Part shown: in pieces, positions 36,524 through 45,646 of the stretch | How positions within the stretch are numbered: position 1 is the stretch's first letter | How the letters are laid out: every line of letters begins with the position of its first letter | From: Pseudomonas fulva NBRC 16637 = DSM 17717 | GTDB lineage: Bacteria; Pseudomonadota; Gammaproteobacteria; Pseudomonadales; Pseudomonadaceae | NCBI RefSeq assembly: GCF_000730565.1 | Contig: NZ_BBIQ01000003.1 | Span: 1-64,000, forward strand | Direction: 5' to 3' | DNA: 64,000 nt | The notes under the pieces: generated by a model | What the model was told of the DNA's origin: nothing | Databases searched by the model: none | Seen by the model: only the letters and a program-made list of their open reading frames with translations | Translations under genes and position numbers: made by a program

Positions 36524-37264
36524 TCACTGGGCGTTGAATGCCTGCCCGTTCACATCCTTGCTGTCAGGCCCCATCAGATAGAGGTAGACCGGCATGATTT
36601 GCTCGGGCAGCGGGTTGTCCTGGGGGTTCTCGCTCGGGTAGGCCTGCGCGCGCATGGCCGTACGCGTCGCGCCCGGGTTGATGCTGTTGGAGCGCACCGG
36701 CGCCACCCCTTCGAGTTCGTCGGCCAGGGTCTGCATCATGCCTTCGGTGGCGAACTTGGAGATGCCGTAGGCGCCCCAATAGGCGCGGCCCTTGCGCCCG
36801 ACACTGCTGCTGGTGAACACCACCGAAGCGTCTTCGGACTGCTTGAGCAGCGGCAGCAGGGTGCTGGTGAGCATGAAGGTGGCATTGACGTTGATGTGCA
36901 TGACGCGCATGAAGTTGTCGCCCGACAACTGTTCCAGGGGCGTGCGTGGACCGATGATCGAGGCGTTGTTGAGCAACCCGTCCAGGCGCCCGAACTGTTC
37001 CTCGATCATGACCGCCAGCTCGTCGTACTGATGGGCCAGGGCGGTTTCCAGGTTGAACGGGATCACCACAGGCTGGGGATGCCCGGCCGCTTCGATCTCG
37101 TCATAGAGCGCATTGAGGTTCGCTTCGGTCTTGCCGAGCAACAGCACCGTGGCGCCCAGGGCGGCGTAGGCTTTGGCCGCGGCAGCACCGATGCCGCGCC
37201 CGGCACCGGTGACCAGGATGACCCGGCCTTTGAGCAGGTCGGGGCGGGCAGTGTATTCGAACAT
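36524..37264 (-). CDS. yciK: YciK-family SDR oxidoreductase
   Basis: This 246-residue classical SDR has VTGAGRGIG near residue 19, NNASIIGP near residue 96 and the catalytic AYGISK pair (Tyr and Lys) near 164. The opening MFEYTARPDLLKGRVILVTG is typical of YciK. An upstream in-frame ATG (37303) is rejected because the family starts at 37264. It lies 26 bases after mupP on the same strand, so ubiG-mupP-yciK probably form one unit, an arrangement I recall as conserved in pseudomonads. The substrate is unknown. Confidence 0.9.
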   Translation of the reverse strand: MFEYTARPDLLKGRVILVTGAGRGIGAAAAKAYAALGATVLLLGKTEANLNALYDEIEAAGHPQPVVIPFNLETALAHQYDELAVMIEEQFGRLDGLLNNASIIGPRTPLEQLSGDNFMRVMHINVNATFMLTSTLLPLLKQSEDASVVFTSSSVGRKGRAYWGAYGISKFATEGMMQTLADELEGVAPVRSNSINPGATRTAMRAQAYPSENPQDNPLPEQIMPVYLYLMGPDSKDVNGQAFNAQ

Positions 37265-37290
37265 GTCAGATCCTTTGGCGTTAGCGGTGA

Positions 37291-37968
37291 TCAGCAACCA
37301 CACAGGGCGCTGTCGATGACTTTACGCAGCTCCTGCGGGCTGTCCACCACCACGTCGGCACCCCAGTTGTTGGGGTTGTCCTCAGGATGGATGTAGCCGA
37401 AGCGTACCGCGGCGGTGCGGGTGCCAGCATCTCGGCCGGATTCGATATCGCGCAGGTCGTCACCGACGAACAGCACACTGGCAGGGTCCAGCGCCAGGGT
37501 CTTGCAGGCCAGGATGAGCGGCTCCGGGTCGGGTTTGCTGTTCTTTACATGATCCGGGCAGATCAGCAAGGCCGAACGCTCGGCCAGGCCCAGGCGCTGC
37601 ATGATCGGCTCGGCGAAGCGCACCGGCTTGTTGGTGACCACGCCCCACAGCAGCTTGCCTCGCTCGATGTCCTCCAGCAGCTCGCTCATGCCATCGAACA
37701 GGCGGGTATGCACGGCGCAGTCGCGCTGGTAGCGCTCCAGGAACTCCAGGCGCAGGGCTTCGAAACCCTCGGCCTGCGGGTCCATGGCGAAGGTGGCGGC
37801 CACCATGGCGCGAGCACCACCGGAGATCACACCCCGGATCAGCTCGTCGTCGACGGCCGGCAGGCCTCGATCGGCGAGCATGGCCTGGCAGATGGCGATG
37901 AAATCGGGCGCCGTGTCCAGCAAGGTGCCGTCCATGTCGAAGAGTACCGCTCGCAGGCGCATGCTCAT
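37291..37968 (-). CDS. mupP: N-acetylmuramic acid 6-phosphate phosphatase MupP
   Basis: The 225-residue HAD phosphatase has the nucleophile motif [10 protein letters not shown] near residue 10, a lysine in [11 protein letters not shown] near 143, and the [10 protein letters not shown] acidic motif near 170. In Pseudomonas this ubiG-linked gene is the MupP phosphatase of the anabolic peptidoglycan recycling route (with AmgK and MurU), which makes UDP-MurNAc without fosfomycin-sensitive MurA. It overlaps ubiG by four bases. It was long annotated as phosphoglycolate phosphatase (gph), the main alternative. Confidence 0.88.
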   Translation of the reverse strand: MSMRLRAVLFDMDGTLLDTAPDFIAICQAMLADRGLPAVDDELIRGVISGGARAMVAATFAMDPQAEGFEALRLEFLERYQRDCAVHTRLFDGMSELLEDIERGKLLWGVVTNKPVRFAEPIMQRLGLAERSALLICPDHVKNSKPDPEPLILACKTLALDPASVLFVGDDLRDIESGRDAGTRTAAVRFGYIHPEDNPNNWGADVVVDSPQELRKVIDSALCGC

Positions 37969-38663
37969 TCCTCGCGCAGGGTCTGGATCATGTAGTTGAC
38001 ATCCACGTCGCTGCTGAGCTTGTAGTGCTTGGTCAGCGGGTTGTAGGTCAGGCCGATGATATCCTTGACCTCAAGGCCGGCGACGCGGCTCCAGGCACCC
38101 AGCTCGGAAGGGCGGATGAACTTCTTGAAGTCATGGGTCCCGCGCGGCAGCATCTTGAGGATGTACTCGGCGCCGACGATGGCCAGCAGGTAGGCCTTGG
38201 GGTTGCGGTTGATGGTGGAGAAGAACACCTGGCCGCCTGGCTTGACCATGCGGTAGCAAGCGCGGATTACCGATGACGGGTCAGGTACGTGCTCGAGCAT
38301 CTCAAGGCAGGTGACCACGTCGAAGGCACCGGGCATTTCTTCGGCCAGGGCCTCGGCCGTGACCTGACGGTATTCGACCTCCACGCCCGACTCCAGTTGA
38401 TGCAGGCGGGCGACGGCCAGGGGCGCCTCGCCCATGTCGATGCCGGTCACCGAGGCGCCGCGCAGGGCCATGGCTTCGCTGAGGATGCCGCCGCCGCAAC
38501 CCACGTCCAGCACTTTCTTGCCAGCCAGGTGGGCGCGCTCGTCGATCCAGTTGACGCGCAGCGGGTTGATATCGTGCAGCGGCTTGAACTCGCTCTCGCG
38601 GTCCCACCAGCGGTGGGCCAGCGCTTCGAATTTGGCGATTTCAGCGCGGTCGACGTTGCTCAT
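37965..38663 (-). CDS. ubiG: Ubiquinone O-methyltransferase
   Basis: The 232-residue SAM-dependent methyltransferase does both O-methylations of ubiquinone synthesis. Motif I is [16 protein letters not shown] near residue 50, and the family start [20 protein letters not shown] is present. [19 protein letters not shown] (38163-38219) is the membrane-associating region of UbiG. The frame is open far upstream, but that part is antisense to mtnA, and the family start is at 38663. It is the first gene of the leftward ubiG-mupP-yciK unit. Confidence 0.95.
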   Translation of the reverse strand: MSNVDRAEIAKFEALAHRWWDRESEFKPLHDINPLRVNWIDERAHLAGKKVLDVGCGGGILSEAMALRGASVTGIDMGEAPLAVARLHQLESGVEVEYRQVTAEALAEEMPGAFDVVTCLEMLEHVPDPSSVIRACYRMVKPGGQVFFSTINRNPKAYLLAIVGAEYILKMLPRGTHDFKKFIRPSELGAWSRVAGLEVKDIIGLTYNPLTKHYKLSSDVDVNYMIQTLREE

Positions 38664-38955
38664 TGAACAGTCCTCAGAAACGTGGGAATCAGCTTCACGT
38701 GGCAAGCTGCAAGGTACATGACATACAGACGGTGGCGTTGGCCCAAGCGTTCGCACGGCGTTCAGGCCGGGCTCGTGCACACCCCGTGGGCCTTTTGCCT
38801 GTCGGGCAGTGCGGTGGCTTTCTGTGCGTGGCCGTAAAGGCCCATGCCAGAGGGCGGGCGGCGATGGCGCCTCGGCCAGCGACGCTGTGCCCAACCTTGC
38901 TTGTGCTGCCGGATGTCTGCGGCGCGCAGCTTGCGCTGGAAAAGGCCGAAGTATA

Positions 38956-38987
38956 CCCGAGCGCTCGGGGCGCCGGGTCGCTATAAT
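38956..38987 (+). promoter_or_regulatory. Probable mtnA promoter with overlapping palindrome
   Basis: A perfect -10 box TATAAT is at 38982-38987, about 37 bases before the mtnA start. Where the -35 should be there is instead the perfect palindrome CCCGAGCGCTCGGG (38956-38969), a possible operator. The rest of the 360-base divergent gap (38664-39023) shows no gene. Confidence 0.5.
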
Positions 38988-39023
38988 CGCCGGCTTTTGA
39001 TACGCGAACGACGGGGAGAGGTG

Positions 39024-40100
39024 ATGCGCGAGCAACTTTTGGCGGCCGAGAAGGTGACCGGAATCCGCTGGCAGGGCGGCGTTCTGCATCTGCTCGACCA
39101 GCGCCTGCTGCCGTCCCAGGAACACTGGCTGGCCTGCGACACTGTCGCCCAGGTGGCCACCGCCATTCGCGACATGGCCGTGCGCGGCGCATCGGCCATC
39201 GGTATCGTGGCCGCGTATGGGCTGGTACTGGCCGCCGAGGAGCGTCTGGCAGAAGGTGGCGACTGGGAGATGGACCTCGAAGAGGATTTCATGCTCCTGG
39301 CCGAGGCGCGCCCTACCGCAGCCAACCTGTTCTGGGCCTTGAACCGGATGCGCGAGCGCCTGCAACGCCTGCGTCCCGACGAGAACGTGCTGGGCGCACT
39401 GGAAGCCGAGGCGCTGGCCATTCACGAAAGCGATCGCGAGGCCAACCTGACCATGGCCCAGCACGGCACCGAACTGATCCGCCGACACCAGGGCAATGCC
39501 CAGACGCTGCTGACCTACGGCAATGCCGGCGCCTTGGCCAGCGGCGGTTTCGGAACCGCGCTGGGGGTGATTCGCGCAGGCTTTCTGGAAGGCATGGTGG
39601 AGCGGGTGTACGCCGGGGAAACTCGCCCGTGGCTCCAGGGATCGCGGCTCACGGCCTGGGAGCTGGCCAACGAAGGCCTGCCGGTCACCCTGTGCGCCGA
39701 TTCGGCCCTGGCGCACTTGATGAAGACCAAGGGCATCACCTGGGTCGTGGTCGGCGCTGATTGCATCGCTGCCAATGGGGATGTGGCCAGCAAGATCGGC
39801 ACTTATCAACTGGCGGTCAGCGCCATGCACCATGGTGTGCGCTTCATGGTGGTAGCCCCGAGCAGCAGTATCGACCTGAACCTGGAGACGGGGGACGACA
39901 TCCCGCTTGAAGAGCGCGAGCCGGATGAACTGCTCGACTATGCCGGCACGCGGGTGGCACCGGAGGTGGAGGTATTCAATCCGGTCTTCGACGTGACCCC
40001 GGCGGACCTGATTGATGTGATCGTGACCGAGCGCGGCATCATCGAACGCCCGGATACCGCCAAGCTGGCGCAGATGATGTGCCGCAAGCGCCTTCACTGA
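39024..40100 (+). CDS. mtnA: S-methyl-5-thioribose-1-phosphate isomerase
   Basis: The 358-residue enzyme isomerises methylthioribose-1-phosphate to the ribulose form in the methionine salvage pathway. Conserved blocks are [18 protein letters not shown] near residue 54, the Cys-containing [19 protein letters not shown] (39515-39571), and the catalytic Asp in [20 protein letters not shown] (39748-39807). ATG 39024 follows a GGGGAGAGGTG site. The other methionine salvage genes are not in this window. Confidence 0.95.
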   Translation: MREQLLAAEKVTGIRWQGGVLHLLDQRLLPSQEHWLACDTVAQVATAIRDMAVRGASAIGIVAAYGLVLAAEERLAEGGDWEMDLEEDFMLLAEARPTAANLFWALNRMRERLQRLRPDENVLGALEAEALAIHESDREANLTMAQHGTELIRRHQGNAQTLLTYGNAGALASGGFGTALGVIRAGFLEGMVERVYAGETRPWLQGSRLTAWELANEGLPVTLCADSALAHLMKTKGITWVVVGADCIAANGDVASKIGTYQLAVSAMHHGVRFMVVAPSSSIDLNLETGDDIPLEEREPDELLDYAGTRVAPEVEVFNPVFDVTPADLIDVIVTERGIIERPDTAKLAQMMCRKRLH

Positions 40101-40487
40101 AGGGCGGCGCAGCAGACCCTTCGTGCGCCATAGCCTGCTGCCGACCTAGCAGGTGTTTACACGCGCCCAGGCGCACCTGCCCGGCGCGCTGTCGAGCGCG
40201 GGCCTGTGGGGCTCGCGGCTACCGTTCACCCCGGCGTGCACCGCTCGGCCAGGGCATGAATTCGCGGCCCGGCTGGCCACTTGCCGCATCTCCCACTACC
40301 CCTGCCGTTGTGGTAATATCCGGCAGTTTCCAAGACCCCGCTGTGCGGCGGTCTTCATTGCGCAGATCCATGGCACAACTCATTGATTTGTCGTAAGTCG
40401 TCACAGGCGAGTGCACTGCGGCGGCGAGCTTCGTTCGGCCCTTGATGGCGCTGCGAAGTTTCACCAGAAAAAGGAATCAGGCTTCTC
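40101..40487 (+). other. gyrA upstream region
   Basis: No gene is present in these 387 bases. TGGTAATAT at 40311-40319 could be an extended -10 promoter for gyrA, followed by the hairpin AAGACCCCGC / GCGGCGGTCTT (40332-40355) in the transcribed leader. AAAAGGA precedes the gyrA ATG. Other parts are GC-rich and carry no recognisable signal. Confidence 0.4.
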
Positions 40488-43253
40488 ATGGGCGAACTGG
40501 CCAAAGAAATCCTCCCGGTCAATATCGAAGACGAACTGAGACAGTCTTACCTCGACTACGCGATGAGCGTGATTGTCGGGCGAGCGCTGCCCGATGCGCG
40601 TGACGGCTTGAAGCCCGTGCATCGCCGCGTTCTCTTTGCGATGAGCGAACTGGGCAACGACTGGAACAAGCCGTACAAGAAATCCGCCCGTGTGGTCGGT
40701 GACGTGATCGGTAAGTACCACCCGCACGGCGACACTGCGGTCTACGACACCATCGTGCGTATGGCCCAGCCTTTCTCGCTGCGCTACCTGCTGGTCGACG
40801 GCCAGGGCAACTTCGGTTCGGTGGACGGCGACAACGCCGCGGCCATGCGATACACCGAAGTGCGCATGGCCAAGCTGGCTCATGAGCTGCTGGCCGACCT
40901 GCACAAGGAAACCGTCGACTGGGTGCCCAACTACGACGGCACCGAGCAGATCCCGGCGGTCATGCCGACGCGTATTCCCAACCTGCTGGTCAACGGTTCC
41001 AGCGGCATCGCCGTGGGCATGGCCACCAACATTCCGCCGCACAACCTGGGCGAAGTGATCGATGGCTGCCTGGCGCTGATCGACAACCCGGACGTCACCA
41101 TCGATGAGCTGATGCAGCACATCCCCGGTCCCGATTTCCCTACCGCAGGCCTGATCAACGGCCGCCAGGGCATCATCGAGGCCTACCGCACCGGCCGTGG
41201 CCGCATCTACATGCGGGCCCGCTCCCAGATCGAAGACATCGACAAGGTGGGCGGTCGTCAGCAGATCGTGGTGACCGAGCTGCCGTACCAGTTGAACAAG
41301 GCGCGCCTGATCGAGAAGATCGCCGAGCTGGTCAAAGAGAAGAAGATCGAGGGCATCACCGAGCTGCGCGACGAGTCCGACAAGGACGGCATGCGCATCG
41401 TCATCGAGCTGCGTCGCGGCGAGGTGCCGGAGGTGGTGCTCAACAACCTGTACTCGCAGACCCAGCTGCAAAGCGTGTTCGGCATCAACGTCGTGGCCCT
41501 GGTCGATGGCCGTCCGCGCCTGCTCAACCTCAAGGACTTGCTCGAAGCCTTCGTGCGCCACCGCCGCGAAGTGGTCACCCGGCGCACCGTGTTCGAACTG
41601 CGCAAGGCGCGTGAGCGCGGCCACATCCTCGAAGGCCAGGCGGTTGCGCTGTCCAACATCGACCCGGTCATCGCGATGATCAAGGCCTCGCCCACCCCGT
41701 CGGAGGCCAAGGAAGCCCTGGTGTCCACCGCCTGGGAATCGAGTGCCGTGCAGGTCATGGTCGAACGTGCCGGTGCCGATTCGTGCCGCCCGGCCGACCT
41801 GCCTGAACAATACGGCCTGCGCGACGGCAAGTACTACCTGTCGCCGGAACAGGCCCAGGCGATCCTTGATCTGCGCCTGCACCGCCTGACTGGCCTGGAG
41901 CACGAGAAGCTGCTGGCCGAGTACCAGGAAATCCTGGAGCAGATCGGTGAGCTGATCCGCATTCTCAACAGCGCCGAGCGCCTGATGGAAGTGATCCGCG
42001 AAGAGCTCGAGGCGATTCGCGCCGAGTACGGCGATGCCCGCCGCACCGAGATCCTCAATGCCAGCCACGACCTCAACTACGGCGACATGATCCCCGAAGA
42101 AGAGCGCGTGGTGACCATTTCCCATGGTGGGTATGCCAAGACCCAACCATTGTCCGCCTACCAGGCCCAGCGCCGTGGCGGCAAGGGCAAGTCGGCCACC
42201 GGCGTGAAGGACGAGGACTACATCGAGCACCTGTTGGTCGCCAACAGTCACGCCACCCTGCTGCTGTTTTCCAGCAAGGGCAAGGTGTACTGGAAAAAGA
42301 CCTACGAAATCCCCGAGGCATCTCGCGCTGCCCGTGGTCGCCCGCTGGTCAACCTGCTGCCGCTGGAAGAGGGTGAGCGCATCACCGCCATGCTGCAGGT
42401 CGATCTTGAGGCCTTGCAGCAGAACGCCGACCTTGAAGAAGAACTCGAAGACGCCGATGACGCCGTGCTCGAAGGCGAGCTGGTCGAAGTCGAGGAAGTG
42501 GACGAGGAAGAAGGCGACACCCCCGAGTGGGCGGCAGAGCCTACTGGCGCCTACATCTTCATGGCCACCGCTTCCGGCACTGTCAAGAAGACGCCGTTGG
42601 TCCAGTTTGCCCGTCCTCGCTCCAACGGCCTGATCGCCCTGAAGCTCAAGGAAGGTGACACCCTGATCGCTGCGGCCATCACCGATGGTGCCAAGGAAGT
42701 GATGATGTTCTCCGACGCCGGCAAAGTCATCCGCTTTGCCGAAAGCGTGGTGCGCGAAATGGGCCGTACCGCCCGCGGCGTGCGCGGCATGAAGCTGGGC
42801 AAGGGGCAGCAGATCATCTCGATGCTGATCCCGGAGTCCGGTGCGCAGATCCTCACCGCGTCCGAGCGTGGCTATGGCAAGCGTACCCCGCTGTCCAAGT
42901 TCCCTCGTCGCGGCCGTGGCGGCCAGGGCGTGATCGCCATGGGTACCAAGGGGCGCAATGGGTTGCTGATCGGCGCCATCCAGGTGCAGGAAGGTGAGGA
43001 AATCATGCTGATTTCCGATCAGGGCACACTGGTACGTACCCGGGTCGGCGAGGTGTCCAGCCTGAGCCGTAACACCCAGGGCGTGACGCTGATCAAGCTG
43101 GCCTCCGACGAGACGCTGGTGGGCCTTGAGCGCATCCAGGAGCCGTCCGAGGAAGAGCTCGATGCGCTCATCGAGCTTGACGAGGAGGGCGTGGAGGCCC
43201 AGGCCCCTGACGAGCAAGATGCAGCGGGCGCCGAAGAAGCCCCGCAAGAGTAA
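40488..43253 (+). CDS. gyrA: DNA gyrase subunit A
   Basis: The 921-residue subunit cuts and rejoins DNA in the gyrase A2B2 complex. The catalytic Tyr122 is in AAMRYTE. The quinolone-determining region reads [11 protein letters not shown], with Thr83 and Asp87, the usual wild-type state in Pseudomonas, so no known fluoroquinolone mutation is seen there. The C-terminal pinwheel holds an acidic insertion (about residues 638-685, rich in Glu and Asp) and the protein ends in an acidic tail, which makes it longer than E. coli GyrA (875). A hairpin terminator follows at 43269. Confidence 0.98.
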   Translation: MGELAKEILPVNIEDELRQSYLDYAMSVIVGRALPDARDGLKPVHRRVLFAMSELGNDWNKPYKKSARVVGDVIGKYHPHGDTAVYDTIVRMAQPFSLRYLLVDGQGNFGSVDGDNAAAMRYTEVRMAKLAHELLADLHKETVDWVPNYDGTEQIPAVMPTRIPNLLVNGSSGIAVGMATNIPPHNLGEVIDGCLALIDNPDVTIDELMQHIPGPDFPTAGLINGRQGIIEAYRTGRGRIYMRARSQIEDIDKVGGRQQIVVTELPYQLNKARLIEKIAELVKEKKIEGITELRDESDKDGMRIVIELRRGEVPEVVLNNLYSQTQLQSVFGINVVALVDGRPRLLNLKDLLEAFVRHRREVVTRRTVFELRKARERGHILEGQAVALSNIDPVIAMIKASPTPSEAKEALVSTAWESSAVQVMVERAGADSCRPADLPEQYGLRDGKYYLSPEQAQAILDLRLHRLTGLEHEKLLAEYQEILEQIGELIRILNSAERLMEVIREELEAIRAEYGDARRTEILNASHDLNYGDMIPEEERVVTISHGGYAKTQPLSAYQAQRRGGKGKSATGVKDEDYIEHLLVANSHATLLLFSSKGKVYWKKTYEIPEASRAARGRPLVNLLPLEEGERITAMLQVDLEALQQNADLEEELEDADDAVLEGELVEVEEVDEEEGDTPEWAAEPTGAYIFMATASGTVKKTPLVQFARPRSNGLIALKLKEGDTLIAAAITDGAKEVMMFSDAGKVIRFAESVVREMGRTARGVRGMKLGKGQQIISMLIPESGAQILTASERGYGKRTPLSKFPRRGRGGQGVIAMGTKGRNGLLIGAIQVQEGEEIMLISDQGTLVRTRVGEVSSLSRNTQGVTLIKLASDETLVGLERIQEPSEEELDALIELDEEGVEAQAPDEQDAAGAEEAPQE

Positions 43254-43268
43254 GTGCGCTGAACCCGA

Positions 43269-43294
43269 ACGGGGCGACCAAGGTCGCCCCGTTT
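43269..43294 (+). terminator. Hairpin terminator after gyrA
   Basis: AACGGGGCGACC and GGTCGCCCCGTT form a nearly perfect 12-bp stem with a two-base loop, starting 16 bases after the gyrA stop. Only three Ts follow, so termination may be partial. Confidence 0.75.
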
Positions 43295-43389
43295 GACTGA
43301 TCAAGCCAGGCATTTGGCCTGCAAGGGCCCCAGGCAGGCCTGGGCCACCGAATTACGATGTTGTTCTATTTGGCAGAGCGAGAGTGGAT

Positions 43390-44475
43390 GTGAGCAAACG
43401 AGCCTTTAACTTCTGCGCAGGCCCTGCCGCGCTTCCTGATGCCGTGCTGCAGCGCGCCCAGGCCGAGATGCTGGACTGGCACGGCAAGGGCCTGTCGGTC
43501 ATGGAGATGAGCCATCGCAGCGACGACTACGTGGCCATCGCCGAGAAGGCCGAGCAGGACTTGCGTGACCTGCTGTCCATCCCCTCCAATTACAAGGTGC
43601 TGTTCCTGCAGGGCGGCGCCAGCCAGCAATTTGCCGAAATCCCGCTCAACCTGTTGCCTGAAGACGGCACCGCCGACTACATCGAGACCGGTATCTGGTC
43701 GAAGAAAGCCATCGAGGAAGCGCGCCGCTTCGGCAACGTCAACGTGGCTGCCAGCGCCAAGCCCTACGACTACCTGGCCATCCCTGGTCAGAACGAATGG
43801 AACCTGACCGCCAACGCAGCCTACGTGCACTATGCCTCCAACGAGACCATCGGTGGCCTGCAGTTCGACTGGGTGCCACAGACCGGCGATGTGCCGCTGG
43901 TGGTCGACATGTCCTCCGACATTCTCTCGCGCCCCATCGACGTGTCGCAGTTCGGCCTGATCTACGCAGGTGCCCAGAAGAACATCGGCCCCAGCGGGCT
44001 GGTGGTGGTCATCGTGCGTGAAGACCTGCTGGGCCATGCCCGCAGCAGCTGCCCGACCATGCTCGACTACAAGGTTTCGGCAGACAATGGCTCGATGTAC
44101 AACACGCCTGCGACTTATGCCTGGTACCTCTCGGGCCTGGTCTTCGAGTGGTTGAAGGAGCAGGGCGGCGTGGACGCCATGGAGCAGCGCAACCGTGCCA
44201 AGAAAGACCTGCTGTACGGGTTCATCGATGCCAGCGCGTTCTACAGCAACCCGATCAGCGTCAATGCCCGGTCGTGGATGAACGTGCCGTTCCGCCTGGC
44301 CGACGAGCGTCTGGACAAGGCCTTCCTGGCCGGTGCCGACGCCCGTGGCCTGCTCAACCTCAAGGGACACCGGTCAGTCGGAGGCATGCGTGCATCCATC
44401 TACAATGCCTTGGGTCTGGATGCGGTCGAAGCCTTGGTGGCCTACATGGCTGAATTCGAGAAGGAGCACGGTTGA
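43390..44475 (+). CDS. serC: Phosphoserine aminotransferase
   Basis: The 361-residue PLP enzyme makes phosphoserine (serine synthesis) and also serves pyridoxal phosphate synthesis. The opening SKRAFNFCAGPAALP is typical, and the PLP lysine is Lys197 in AGAQKNIGPSG. The start is the GTG at 43390; another GTG two codons earlier is less likely. It overlaps pheA by one base and opens the serC-pheA-(tyrA-aroA)-cmk-rpsA series. Confidence 0.95.
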   Translation: MSKRAFNFCAGPAALPDAVLQRAQAEMLDWHGKGLSVMEMSHRSDDYVAIAEKAEQDLRDLLSIPSNYKVLFLQGGASQQFAEIPLNLLPEDGTADYIETGIWSKKAIEEARRFGNVNVAASAKPYDYLAIPGQNEWNLTANAAYVHYASNETIGGLQFDWVPQTGDVPLVVDMSSDILSRPIDVSQFGLIYAGAQKNIGPSGLVVVIVREDLLGHARSSCPTMLDYKVSADNGSMYNTPATYAWYLSGLVFEWLKEQGGVDAMEQRNRAKKDLLYGFIDASAFYSNPISVNARSWMNVPFRLADERLDKAFLAGADARGLLNLKGHRSVGGMRASIYNALGLDAVEALVAYMAEFEKEHG

Positions 44476-45569
44476 TGTCCGAGCATGAACTGCAGGCACT
44501 GCGTGTGCGCATCGACAGCCTCGACGAAAAGATTCTCGAGCTGATCAGCGAGCGTGCCCGCTGCGCCCAGGAAGTGGCCAAGGTCAAGACGGCGTCGTTG
44601 GCCGAGGGCGAGGCGCCGGTGTTCTATCGTCCCGAGCGCGAGGCTGCCGTGCTCAAGCGCGTGATGGAGCGCAACAAGGGCCCGCTGGACAACGAGGAGA
44701 TGGCGCGGCTGTTCCGCGAGATCATGTCCTCGTGCCTGGCATTGGAAGAGCCGCTCAAGATCGCCTACCTGGGCCCTGAAGGCACCTTTACCCAGGCCGC
44801 CGCCATGAAGCATTTCGGTCATGCGGTAGTCAGCCGCCCGATGGCGGCCATCGACGAGGTGTTCCGCGAAGTGGCGGCCGGGGCCGTGAACTTCGGCGTG
44901 GTGCCGGTGGAAAACTCCACCGAAGGCGCAGTGAGCCACACCCTGGACAGCTTCCTCGAGCACGACATGGTGATCTGTGGCGAAGTGGAGCTGCGTATTC
45001 ACCACCATCTGCTGGTGGGCGAGAACACCAAGACCGACAGTATCAGCCGCATCTACTCCCATGCCCAGTCATTGGCCCAGTGCCGTAAGTGGCTCGATGC
45101 CCACTACCCCAATGTCGAGCGGGTAGCGGTGTCGAGCAACGCCGAGGCTGCCAAGCGGGTCAAGGGTGAGTGGAACTCGGCGGCCATCGCCGGCGACATG
45201 GCGGCCAACCTGTACGGGCTGACCCGCCTTGCGGAGAAAATCGAGGACCGCCCGGACAACGCCACGCGGTTCCTGATGATTGGCAGCCAGGAAGTGCCAC
45301 CCACTGGGGACGACAAGACCTCGATCATCGTCTCGATGAGCAACAAGCCCGGTGCCCTGCACGAGCTGTTGGTGCCGTTCCACCAGAACGGCATCGACCT
45401 GACCCGCATCGAGACCCGGCCTTCGCGCAGTGGCAAGTGGACGTATGTCTTCTTCATCGACTTCGTCGGTCATCACCGCGATCCGTTGATCAAGGCAGTG
45501 CTCGAACAGATCAGCCAGGAGGCGGTGGCGCTGAAAGTGCTGGGGTCTTATCCGAAGGCGGTGCTTTGA
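44475..45569 (+). CDS. pheA: Bifunctional chorismate mutase/prephenate dehydratase
   Basis: The 364-residue fusion has an AroQ chorismate mutase domain (residues 1-90), a prephenate dehydratase domain (about 93-275, with PVENSTEGAVSHTLD near residue 145) and an ACT regulatory domain (about 280-360). The phenylalanine-sensing motifs read GALHELL and ETRP, where E. coli has ESRP. It directs chorismate to phenylpyruvate and should be feedback-inhibited. In P. aeruginosa a hisC2 gene follows pheA; here tyrA-aroA follows directly after 77 bases. Confidence 0.96.
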   Translation: MSEHELQALRVRIDSLDEKILELISERARCAQEVAKVKTASLAEGEAPVFYRPEREAAVLKRVMERNKGPLDNEEMARLFREIMSSCLALEEPLKIAYLGPEGTFTQAAAMKHFGHAVVSRPMAAIDEVFREVAAGAVNFGVVPVENSTEGAVSHTLDSFLEHDMVICGEVELRIHHHLLVGENTKTDSISRIYSHAQSLAQCRKWLDAHYPNVERVAVSSNAEAAKRVKGEWNSAAIAGDMAANLYGLTRLAEKIEDRPDNATRFLMIGSQEVPPTGDDKTSIIVSMSNKPGALHELLVPFHQNGIDLTRIETRPSRSGKWTYVFFIDFVGHHRDPLIKAVLEQISQEAVALKVLGSYPKAVL

Positions 45570-45646
45570 AGCGCAACCTTCCGGGCCGATGCATGGCCCC
45601 GTAAGCCCTCAAGGACTGCCTCGATTTTCGTACAGGGTTCATACCA

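Noticed and set aside
38664..40097. Minus-strand extension of ubiG to a 710-residue protein
   Set aside because: The extension is antisense to mtnA and the UbiG family starts at 38663.
40281..40319. Classical -35/-10 promoter for gyrA using TTGCCG and TAATAT
   Set aside because: The spacer would be 27 bases, too long; only the extended -10 was kept, with low confidence.
40461..43313. Minus-strand open frame of 950 codons opposite gyrA
   Set aside because: It is histidine- and glutamine-rich low-complexity translation typical of antisense frames; gyrA on the plus strand is certain.
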